Assembly (NCBI GenBank): GCA_011033025.1
Contig: WFMF01000003.1
Span: 2,015,483-2,079,482, forward strand
DNA length: 64,000 bases
Origin: Beroe forskalii
Lineage: Eukaryota; Ctenophora; Nuda; Beroida; Beroidae
Reading direction: 5' to 3'
Under the pieces are notes generated by a model that worked only from the letters and a program-made list of their open reading frames with translations, made no database searches and had not been told where the DNA came from. The position numbers and the translations under genes are program-made. How positions within the stretch are numbered: the stretch's first letter is position 1; each line of letters opens with the position of its first letter. Below are positions 21,128 to 30,491 of this stretch, piece by piece.

Positions 21128-24100
21128 TCATTCTGAAGTTTTCTGTTTCTTGTACTTGAAGGACTTCAATGGATCTGCTTTTCGCTTCGATGTTTGTCCT
21201 TTGTAATTTCCTACTTTCTTCTTACTGAAATCAATTTTTCGTTTCTTCTTTTTTCCTTGTTTGATGTTTCCTTTCAAAGCTGAAGGCACGAGATAGTCAG
21301 GTACGGTTGAAAGATGATCTTTGATATCCCTAACTTTACCCACTTTGTCATGCCTTAAAACCTCTAAATCTTTGGGATTTTCCGTAAAAAATGTTTTGAG
21401 TTTTTCAGAGTTTATTATTTCTTGTTTTATTTCCTTTCGACGACATTCTTGAATTGCAAACTTTGTCACAGCTCTGTATGCGTCAAGACATCTATAACGA
21501 AAGCCTTCAATAGAGGACATGTTAAAGTTATAGGGCTTGAATTCGTCCGTTTGATCTGCAGTCTTGTTAAGGTGTACCTTAAGTTCTTCGAACTTCGTGT
21601 CATTTTGTGGAGTGAGGAATGTCAAGCTATATCCAGTGTTAAATGCGCGAGCAGTTCTTCCCACACGATGCACATACTGTTCTGAACTATGAGGAAAGTC
21701 AAAGTTTATGATATTATCAACACACTGGAAGTCAATGCCACGTGAAATGTTATATTCCTTGTTCTGATGATCATCACTTGCTAACACAATATCATAAATA
21801 CCTGAGAGTAAAGCTTATTAAACAATTTCTGGGCTGGACACCAAAAATGGTGTTAAAACTGAAGGATCATAAAACCTTAAGCAGTTAAAGTGTAGCAAAA
21901 ACTTCTAATGCATTAAGCTATAAGTGTACCTACTACCTCTAATTATAGTTTCAAGAAGGCATAATTTAAGTGTAAAAGACTTGCAACAAAACTTTAAAAA
22001 CTTCATTGAGTGTTGCATCATACTTGACAAAAATTGCCATGGGCCACACATGTCACATGATACCTTATCGGACATTATTATCACGGACTTAAGTTTCACG
22101 GACCTAAAATTTCATGGACATTAATATTCACACTCAATCCAGCCACTTCAAATCTCAACAAAATTTCGGAATTTCGGAATTATCGGCTGGATTTTTCCCA
22201 TTTTCTTCCACGATTTGAATTCTTGAATTGACTAATTGAAAATTTTTTCAATATCTTTCGTTAATTAATATTATAAATTTCCGTATTGCAGGTGCTAAGC
22301 ATGAAAAAGAAGTATAATTCCTTAAATAATCAGAACAGCAACGCCACGAAGACACCACGGTAGCGCCACGGTGACGCCACGGTAACGCCACGGTGACGCC
22401 ACGAGGACGCCACTGCGGCGCCACGGTGAAGCCACGAAGACGCCACGATGAAGCAACGAAGACGCCACGGTGACGCCACGGTAGTGCCACTGTGAAGCCA
22501 CGAGGACGCCACGAGGAAGCCACCTAGGCGCCGGGGCAGTGCCATGGTGAAGCCACCGTGATGCCACGAGATGGCCACTGTGACGCTGGCCTGGAAACGC
22601 CACGAGAAAGCCATGGTAGAGCCACCGTGAAGCCACGGCAGCGCCACTGTTGTGCCAGGGATAATTTCGATGCTGTTTCATCATCTGACCCGTCACCTTA
22701 CCGGATCTCAAGGTCGACATGGGTGTCATGATACATTGATATGTGAGTCATGGTATATGATCTACCTATGTGTATTGTGGGCGAGTTGTGAGCCATGATG
22801 TGACCCCATTGATTGAAACGTCATGATGACGACAACCTCTTAGAAACGTCAGTATAAAATGCGCTACCTGCCATGTAAGGTATCGCATTGTTTCAATTGT
22901 ATCTACTCCAACGATCTAACTACATCTACTACGACAGAATCCTGATGTCTTCCTCCACCAACAACAGCAGCTCCTTGATTCCAGATCGACCGTCTATCAT
23001 CTCCTGTGAAGACTGCTCTGTAGAGAACTACAACTTCCTTCGACTCCCTGACGGCGACCTTGGCACCTCCGTCACTTTCAGACATTGTGCCGTGCACAAG
23101 GCAAACTTCAGAGCCCCTCCAGTTACCAGCAACCCTTCTGCCCATCCTCCTCAGCCCCCCACCATCCAGACTGCTACAATGAGACTGCACCAGAACCGCA
23201 GACCGGCCGCTCAGATTCAGAACCCCCTCCTGCTCCTGTGGTCGTGCCTACTCGGAACCACCGCCCTACTTCAACTCATGCTGCCCTGGAGGTCTATCAG
23301 AAGGTTCTCTCCCTCACCCAGGACCCAGATCATCCTAGATCTCAGGATCAAGCCATCGCGGAAGTGGGGATGTCCAGACGCACATTCCAGAGGAAGAGAG
23401 CCATCGCGGAGCTGATGCTGGTGGACGAAGACGCCTTCAACAACATCGTTCAGAGGATGGCAAGGGACGCACAAGGCAGCAAGATCCATCAGGAGGACCT
23501 GTCCAGGAAGTGTGTGGCAGCCATGAGGAGCAGGATATCTTGCTGTTCTCCAAGACGCTCCCCTTTCTGAAGGTAGTTCCCACAGCAAGCCCAACAGTAG
23601 CCGTCTCTGAACTTGCGGGAAGAACACTGCTGTGAGGTCATGTAGTCTGTGCATGTAGGGCATCTTCTGTACTGTGGCAGGATTTCGACGTCAAGCAGGT
23701 ACTGCAGACAGTCTCTCTGTAGCTCGTAGTGTTGGTATTCATGATGTCAATGCAAAGGAATGAATGCTGAATTTCCAACTAACTTTGCTTTTATAGGGGC
23801 ATCTTCATCTTATTGCTCCCACGGGAAACATTACATCGCATGCAATCATGGAGTAATGCGGTCGACTAATGCAGATATAGCCTAATTAGGTACTCTAATG
23901 AGGGCATTCACAAGATGAGCGTCGCACTCAAACAATAGGCTCGAATTATCACAGTTTATATATGCCTACATAGTAACATTTGCAAGCTTAGGGACACCTT
24001 GCACCGGGTCACATGTCGCCAGGGTGCCCTAATAACAAGAGCCGAATGCTAGATGCATACCTTTGCAGCTTTGCGTGTCGTCATGTGACACGCGCGTATG

Positions 24101-27100
24101 CCGTCATCACTCATGAGACGAGTGTCACATGACGGTAGACAAGGTATAATGCATCTCGCATTCAGCTCTTGTTATCAGGGTGTCAGCAGTTATATGACCC
24201 TATCAATCGGTTAATGAATAGTGCAATTCGAGCCAATTAGGACAAATATAAAGCGCGCCCGACCAAAGGCAATATCATTCAATCTGTAATTTGTTACAAT
24301 CAATCTCCTATCAATTCAACTCTACCATGCCCAAGACTTCCACTTCTATCACCCGTTCCAGAACCGTCAGAACCCGAATGAGATTCCATACAGAGTTCGA
24401 TCCCCTACGAGTGGTCGCAGGAACCAGTTCGGCCCAGGATGACGCAGTGCCCTCCAACAGTACCAGGAGAGCAACTACAAGACGTGGACGACGGGGGAGA
24501 GGCAAGGCAACCACCAACAGACAGATCGGAGGAGGTCCCCTGACAGGGGATGCATTCCCAGATTCAGGCCAGTCGGACAACAAATCCCGAGCTGTTTGCA
24601 CCACGGTTGAGCCAATCAGATCAGAGGTCGGAGTCCAACTACTCTGCTGCTCTTCCTGTGGTGATGTTGGACACGAGGACACCTTCTGCACCGCGGAGAA
24701 GCCCACGAACCGGCTGAGGGTTTAGTCATCAGTATTTTTCCACCTATGTATCAGCTATTCAGATAATATGTTTGCATTTAATGATATCATACATTATAAA
24801 CTGTCATTCACTCATAATTATTAATGAATAAATTATTATGAGTGCGTGTATATGCCTGTATTACTCCAGTAGCCCAGGCTAAGTCAGTATGCAAAATTCG
24901 AGTGGACAAAGTTGCTCAAAGGTTTTTGGTACTTCCAACTGTGCTTTATCGAAAAAATTCACTGCCCTTTCGTGAATCGACGTCATGGGTGGTGCTACGG
25001 CCACGCCCATTTTTCACACGGTTAAACGGCTGTAACTCCGGTTCCTTTTGGAGTTGGGAGCAAACGTAACTCGGCTGTAACTCGAAAACGAAAGGAACCG
25101 GAGTTACAGCCGTTGAACCATGCGAAAAATGGGCGTGGCCGTAGCACCACCCATGACGTCGATTCACGAAAGGGCAGTGAATTTTTTCGATAAAGCACAG
25201 TTGGAAGTACCAAAAACAACTTTGTCCACTTGAATGTTGCACACTGACTTTGCCTGGGCTACTGGAGTATATTATTAATGATTGTCTAAATTATCTTATC
25301 AAAATTATCCCTGGCACAACAGTGGCGCTGCCGTGGCTTCACGGTGGCTCTACCATGGCTTTCTCGTGGCGTTTCCAGGCCAGCGTCATAGTGGCCTTCT
25401 CGTGGCATCACGGTGGCTTCACCATGGCACTGCCCCGGCGCCTAGGTGGCTTCCTCGTGGCTTCACAGTGGCACTACCGTGGCGTCACCGTGGCACTGCC
25501 ATGGCGTCTTCGTGGCTTCATCGTGGCGTCTTCGTGGCTTCACCGTGGCGCCGCAGTGGCGTCCTCGTGGCGTCACCGTGGCGTCACCGTGGCGCTACCG
25601 TGGCGTCTTCGTGGCGTTGCTGTTCTGATCTATGCCCAATAATTTTATTATTTGTTCATTTAAAGAGATGAAGTCAGAAATTTTGTGTCTCTAACCTAGA
25701 AATTCTATTAGAGGAAATACTGGACATAATTTTCACAGACCAGAAAATCGCGGACATTAGTATCATGGACAAAATTTTCACGGACATCAATATTCACGCT
25801 GAAGTGATTATTACATCCGATAAGGTAAGCCACGAACAGGACTTAATATGAAGACATATTCTTGAAATTTGAAGGTGGCAGCTAAAGTATATGGGGTCTT
25901 TTTTTATTTCGAAGGTTTTACTTCTATTCCAACAGCTGTAACAGCCAATGACAGGAATCGAAGGATTCAAGTAAACAGGCCAGTGACGGTTATTAAGGAA
26001 GTGTAATCCATACTTTCTTCGCCCGAGACTTCGCTGCAATGGGCAGCTCCTCATTTAACCCTCCCGCACAGTTTCCTGTATGCTCGGCTGAGTGAACCGT
26101 GTGGCTGCTTAGGTGAGAGTTCTCACCCTTAGCACGGTAGGCAAGGCCGGGAATGGAACCACCAACCTCGCGATTGAAAGTATGACGCCCTAACCACTGC
26201 GCTACCTGGCCACTAACTCAAACTAAAAATGAAATAGGTAGAAATAACAGAATAACAATATCTATTACTTCCAATAAAAATTTTGATTTCCACAAACCTC
26301 TGTTGAACTGATCAATTGCATGAGCCACACAGTTGGAGGGAAGCTCAAAGTTAAGCACACAAGAATTGATTGAAAACTGCTCCAGAAACAATTTAACTTG
26401 ATAACATCTGAAATATATGATATGTCACTCTCAGTACAGAGTGAATATCATTGTCAACTACTGTAACTATAATAGTATAATATTAGAATTATCTTCAATA
26501 AAAGGGAACGAAGGAAATTGCTCATTTCTCTCTGCTGTGCCCAAATAACTGAACCAAATAGAGTCGAAAGGCTGCATTTTTTGCAGGGTGGTAAAGAAAA
26601 GGATCCCACTGGCTTCAGGTTTATCAAAATTTGAATTAAAGCTTTACATTTTTTGTAATTAACATTGGAAGTTGGAAAAAGCATTGTTGAGCTGTGTGTG
26701 TTGCTTCAAAGAATTCTCTGTTAGGGGCTGTTAAATCTCTTTCATCACTGACCTGTTTGTATCAGAAACAAATAGAATAGTCTTTCCTCTAATGAGATTC
26801 AGTTTCAGTAATGTATAAAGCAATAGAAATTTATCATCGTTGCTGCATCTCACAACATATTGCTCCAATTTACTCTCCTGGAAATACACAATGCTTATTA
26901 GGTATACACTTATACAGTACGATTCAATTTAATTAATTATAATACGTTTAAGCAATGGAAAAATAAACAAATGTGGCAACTAGTTTTTACTCTTGAATCT
27001 ACCTTTGAAAAATTCTATCAACGAAATGTACCAATGGTTACCTCATTTACTGCTGTGTTAAGATTGAGCTTCATTGGGTTATTTAAATGTAAACACAATG

Positions 27101-29897
27101 ATTCAACATCATCAGTCATGGTAGCTGACATTAGAATAGTCTGCTTCACAGCAGGAAAGTGTTGCCTAAGTTCTGAAAGGTCACTTGAATATCCATACGA
27201 AAATTGTAAGTCTGCTTCATCAACAACCAAGAGAAATAGATTGCTCAGGGATAAAGATGCAGTTTTTATTGCCATCAGTATGCTGGCAGGTGTACCAATT
27301 AAAATATGTGGATCTTGAAACAGCTGAGTTTTCATTGCTTCCTCACTGGTAGATGCAGATAAATTTACCTAGAAAACATAATATTAAAACCTTGCTAGGC
27401 CACTAACATATGACATAGTAAGGATAATTTCCAAATGGTGGAGATTATTCATACATTAAAACTATCACTTTCAACTGGTCGTACAAATTAAATATTACTT
27501 GCTTTTCATCACTTATAGAGGTTAAATAAATTAATCCTTACAGTACATATATGCTTTGACCTGATCACTTTGACTTTTAATGGAAAAATAGAAGATCAAT
27601 TGGACTTTTACCAACAATGAGTATGTCCTAGGTATTAGGTATGACAGTAACCAGACAATTAATAATCCTAGTGAAAAGATATTTAAAAGTATAACATCAT
27701 GTATCTAACATTAAAACATAATATTGGTTTTATATAGAGTGCTAATATTTTCTAGTGTCTGATAATTATGCAATTATGTTTAAATCATCATTTACCACTG
27801 ATACTTGAGATGCCCATTTTGTCAATGAACAGAATACTTTGGTTGTTTGTGAAGCAAGTGTTTTAGTAGGAACCAAAACTATAACAGAGAAAGGATTAGG
27901 GGTGGTTCTGCTAAGTAACAACTGCAGAGCACATAATGCATATGAACCAGTTTTCCCTGTAAATATGATTGGTTATTTTTCCTCGTCATATCTGATACAT
28001 TATATTGAATGAATTCATATGAATATACAGATATTAACTTATTGAGTTGATTTAAAGGAAAAATTAAATTTTGCTACAATATAAAACTAAAAAGCCAGAG
28101 CCTTATAAGCTTATAGTGCTGGCAGAAAACACAGCAAGAAAACGTGATTCAACATGGAAACAGTCTAGATGAAATTGAGAAAGTTGTTGAATTTGAAAAA
28201 GATTCAGAATAACGCAGTCAGGTTCATATGCAAGCTAACTGGTAAAAGAAAATGGACATCAATAAGCCCTTACTTGAAAGAACTTCATTTTCTGCCTGTT
28301 CTTTATAGAGTGCAATTTAAGACAGCTCTTTTAGTATTTAAATATTTGAGTGATCTTATATCAGTACGGGACACAAAAAGAGTCAGTGTTAGATTAGACA
28401 ATGACTTTTTCCTTCTGAAAATTCCTCCTAAGCCTAATTTTTCTAGAACTGAAGCTGCATTTACTCATTTAAATATAATGGCCCAAGAATTTGGAATAGT
28501 TTACCATATTCAATTAGAAGCATCCCTGAGATTTCAGAATTTAAAAAGTGTCTGAAAACTTTTTATTTTGAAAATGCATTCAATGGAATTTGCTCATAAA
28601 AGTAAGATTTTGTTATGTTTTAGTTTTTCAGAGTTAATTTGCATATATGTGGGAACTGTGACACTCTTGTAATCTGTGTTTTTAGCTTTCGAAGGTTGTC
28701 ACGCTTAAATGGCTAGAATATTTCCCTCTCTGATATCTATTTGACAATGTCTTAGCGTGTAAGAAAAACTTTAATTTATTTATTTTTTTTTATAAAATGA
28801 ATAACCCTAGATGTGCTTCAGATGTGGGGAAGTGTCACTGTCCCCATTGTCTCTATCCCAATTTACTTTTTTTTGAGTTTGGTACTGGTTTTTGGGACAA
28901 TTGGGAAAACTGGGATAATTGGGATAAACAAAAAGTTTCATAGAAAATCAGTCATTTATCATTTTTTACATTGATCCAAGCTTTTCTATCATTGAAATTA
29001 AAATTATATTCATACTACTATTTTAGGGTACATATTTTAAGTACATATTTTGGTTGTGTTTGTTTGCAGTGGTTAAGTGTTCCCATTTTCCTCTCCCAAA
29101 ACCTATGATAGGAAAGAGAGTGGCTGTTGCAATGCATCAAGTGCTGCTCTTCAACAGGCTGTGAGGCAAGAAACACTAAACTGCCACTAAAAACACAATT
29201 ATATGACTCACAGCTGTCTCTGTCACATTAGTCCAAATTGTTCCAAATGTCCCATTTGTCCCAAATTTTCCTGTCCCAATTCACTTCTAGAGTCCCATTT
29301 TCTCTGTTGCATTTGTCCAATGTCCCATTTGTCTAATTGTCCCATTTGTCCCAGTCCGCATTCATTTTTTGAGACCCATTCCTTCCATTTCCTCTGTCCC
29401 ATTTGTCCCAATTGTCCCTGTCACAATCCACTTTTTCTTGGTTTTGGGACAATTGGGACAGTGACACCCCCTCTCCAACGTGTCAAAATTGACATTGAAA
29501 ATACATGGATGAAGCTGTTAGGGAGTTTTGTGGCTTGAATTCAATTCAATTCAATTATAAATTTTCACTAACAATTTACTCTCCTCACTTGATATGAATT
29601 GAAAAAAGAAGACTGTATTTTGTTATACAAAGAATATTACAAATACAGATTGATGTATTGAAGAAAGATAAGCAAAAGTTGTATCATACCTGAACCAGTT
29701 TTAGATTTGCATACAACATCAGCTCCTTCAATAACATTTGGGATAGTCACAGCTTGTACTAGTGTTGGTTTATTCCATTTCAATTTGGCAATGGCTTTAT
29801 TTAATCTATCATCTAGGGCTAACTCTTTAAAGCTTTTAATCCCCCTAGCAGTTTTAATTTTCTCAGAGCTCTTGTCTTCTTGAGGAATACTAGCCAT
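21128..29897 (-). CDS. DDX56: DDX56-type DEAD-box RNA helicase, complete
   Basis: Six phase-consistent GT-AG exons: 29897-29690, 27956-27796, 27368-27042, 26877-26753, 26407-26298 and 21801-21128; total 534 aa (human DDX56 has 547). Motifs in order: Q motif ([13 protein letters not shown]), Walker A (SKTGSGKTGSY, split by intron 1), PTKTLA, GTPASIL, DEAD-box [20 protein letters not shown], and [11 protein letters not shown]. The C-terminal [33 protein letters not shown] and [12 protein letters not shown] stretches plus a basic tail are specific to DDX56 (yeast Dbp9 group), a nucleolar helicase of 60S ribosome assembly. Intron 1 (27957-29689) holds a LINE fragment and a MITE; intron 5 (21802-26297) holds a large inverted-repeat element and a SINE. 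Confidence 0.95.
22853..22859 (+). promoter_or_regulatory. TATA box upstream of the first element gene
   Basis: TATAAAA in CAGTATAAAATGCGC, 86 bp before the ATG at 22945. It resembles the arrangement 80 bp upstream of the frame at 24327, suggesting a shared promoter design. Confidence 0.5.
22945..23570 (+). CDS. Element protein with Cys/His start and helix-turn-helix-like region
   Basis: The ATG at 22945 opens a Ser-rich start, then [18 protein letters not shown] and HCAVHK, a possible zinc-binding Cys/His set, in a frame open to 23415. A second overlapping plus-strand frame, open from about 23085 to 23570 without its own early ATG, has [16 protein letters not shown], then [20 protein letters not shown] and [14 protein letters not shown]. 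The latter looks like a small helix-turn-helix DNA-binding segment of the kind seen in animal CCDC106-like transposon proteins. I cannot tell whether the two frames are linked by splicing or reflect decay. Confidence 0.45.
23489..23746 (-). CDS. Merlin/IS1595-like transposase N-terminal fragment
   Basis: Minus-strand frame of about 85 codons with [20 protein letters not shown], then CPTC, a spacer, and RDGYCWACC. This is the layout of the N-terminal zinc ribbon of ISXO2/IS1595 (Merlin-superfamily) transposases: a short helical lead, CPxC, 'DGxxWxCxxC'. A neighbouring frame continues with [11 protein letters not shown], like the GS-F-x-SK-x-S motif of that family. It overlaps the 3' end of the plus-strand frame. 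No DDE catalytic core is present, so it is a remnant at best. Short match, moderate trust. Confidence 0.4.
   Translation of the reverse strand, partial: HHEYQHYELQRDCLQYLLDVEILPQYRRCPTCTDYMTSQQCSSRKFRDGYCWACCGNYLQKGERLGEQQDILLLMAATHFLDRSS
23789..23795 (-). promoter_or_regulatory. TATA box facing the Merlin-like fragment
   Basis: TATAAAAG on the minus strand in GCCCCTATAAAAGCAAAG, about 47 bp before an ATG at 23742 and about 43 bp before the start of the zinc-ribbon-like frame. Confidence 0.45.
23990..24245. repeat. Imperfect intergenic palindrome of the element
   Basis: GTGCCCTAATAACAAGAGCC at about 24035 pairs with GGCTCTTG-like AGCTCTTGTTATCAGGGTG near 24170; GATGCATACCTT pairs with AAGGTATAATGCATC; GTCATGTGACAC pairs with GTGTCACATGAC. 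The centre is about 24102. Weaker pairing (GGCTCGAATTATCAC with GTGCAATTCGAGCC) extends outward to about 23940 and 24232. It sits directly upstream of the TATA box at 24247. Confidence 0.7.
24247..24253 (+). promoter_or_regulatory. TATA box upstream of the second element gene
   Basis: TATAAAG in ACAAATATAAAGCGCGCCC, 80 bp before the ATG at 24327, at the outer edge of the palindrome. Confidence 0.5.
24327..24725 (+). CDS. Basic element protein with a C-terminal CCHC zinc knuckle
   Basis: 132 codons from [12 protein letters not shown]. There is an Arg/Thr-rich basic middle ([14 protein letters not shown]), an acidic/polar linker, and near the end [14 protein letters not shown], which fits CX2CX4HX4C, a nucleic-acid-binding zinc knuckle. 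A TATA box lies upstream. It does not resemble the host neighbours and I do not recognise the family. The likely role is binding of element nucleic acid (inference). Confidence 0.5.
   Translation: MPKTSTSITRSRTVRTRMRFHTEFDPLRVVAGTSSAQDDAVPSNSTRRATTRRGRRGRGKATTNRQIGGGPLTGDAFPDSGQSDNKSRAVCTTVEPIRSEVGVQLLCCSSCGDVGHEDTFCTAEKPTNRLRV
24864..25272. mobile_element. Foldback MITE nested in the larger element
   Basis: Near-perfect inverted repeat: CTCCAGTAGCCCAGGC at the left end is complementary to GCCTGGGCTACTGGAG at the right end. About 190-bp arms pair almost throughout (AGGAACCGGAGTTACAGCCG and its complement, GGGCGTGGCCGTAGCACCAC) with a small loop near 25065. Flanked by TTA/TA. No coding content. 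Confidence 0.9.
26054..26218 (-). mobile_element. tRNA-derived SINE
   Basis: On the minus strand the head reads GGCCAGGTAGCGCAGTGGTT, with an RNA polymerase III box A (TAGCGCAGTGGTTAG at 26204-26190), and box B GGTTCCATTCC at 26160-26150. The tRNA-unrelated body with CGTGCTAAGGGTGAGA and GGTTCACTCAGCC follows. The body continues perhaps to about 25950. It lies in DDX56 intron 5, in the same orientation as the gene. Confidence 0.85.
28165..28800 (+). mobile_element. CR1/L2-like LINE, 3' fragment
   Basis: The frame at 28169-28555 encodes [20 protein letters not shown] then [20 protein letters not shown], the conserved stretch just after the reverse transcriptase of CR1/L2-type LINEs. A 3'UTR-like tail with GGCTAGAATATTTCC and an AT-rich end follows. 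It is 5' truncated and lies in DDX56 intron 1, antisense to the gene. Confidence 0.8.
28832..29467. mobile_element. MITE with GTGTCACTGTCCC ends
   Basis: Left end GTGTCACTGTCCCCATTG and right end (complement GTGTCACTGTCCCAATTG) form terminal inverted repeats. Inside are runs of ATTTGTCCCA and TTGGGACAATTGGGA words. Inserted directly beside the LINE tail. No coding content. Confidence 0.7.
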
Positions 29898-30490
29898 CCT
29901 CAAATCGCATTATTATCATACTCCAATACAATGGGTTTTATTCAATATAATATCATCCTTAGTTCTACAAAGAAGAAGAAAATAAATCATCAAATAAAAC
30001 TATGTTAGGATATTCCTTGTTTTATTCATTTATTCGTAAAGTAAAGGAAAATAAAGTAAGCATTATGGTATTTAACCATCTGAAATCCCATACCCTCTTC
30101 ATCAATATCAATGGTTAGCAATTATTTAATAAAACAACACATTTTTTGTGGAGTAGTTATTTGGCTTGAATCATAATTGTTACTTTCAATGAAAGACAGC
30201 AGTTTAATAAACAACTATAATAAAACTACATAATTTTATATTTTACAGCAGACTTGATTGTAATGTAATGTAATGTAATGATTTCGCCATAAAGCAACTC
30301 AATTGGTCAATAAATTCTTTCATCACACTTTATCATTTAGCATGTACCCTAACTAAGGTACTCAAAATATTTAACCATAGGTATCGTTCATCAAATTTGT
30401 TTAAAAACCCATATATACATAGATCCATATGCACTTCAGACTGCTATGCAAAACTAAACAGCAGGTTGATAGCATACTGCCATTAACTAT
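29898..30490. other. Spacer upstream of DDX56
   Basis: AT-rich; includes a short TAATG pentamer run at about 30256. No promoter element stands out, and no exon is supported. Confidence 0.4.
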
Positions 30491-30491
30491 G

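Larger units (their letters stand above)
22331..25628. mobile_element. 3.3-kb element with about 330-bp inverted repeats and three short genes
   Basis: The left end (22331-22670, starting CAGAACAGCAACGCCACGAA) and right end (25304-25628) are inverted copies differing at a few sites and small indels. Both are made of irregular CGCCACGG/GTGACGCCACG words, so the arms are themselves degenerate tandem arrays. Between them lie two plus-strand frames and one minus-strand frame, each preceded by a TATA box, plus an imperfect intergenic palindrome and a nested MITE. No target-site duplication is apparent next to these ends. The close match of the arms suggests fairly recent insertion or arm homogenisation. 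Family unknown; a Merlin/IS1595-like fragment inside is the only lead. Confidence 0.75.

Noticed and set aside
22248-22729. Minus-strand Trp/Ala/Ser-rich frames in all three registers
   Set aside because: They are translations of the short GCCACGG repeats in the element's inverted end.
25250-25671. Plus-strand Trp-rich frames
   Set aside because: Same artefact in the opposite inverted end.
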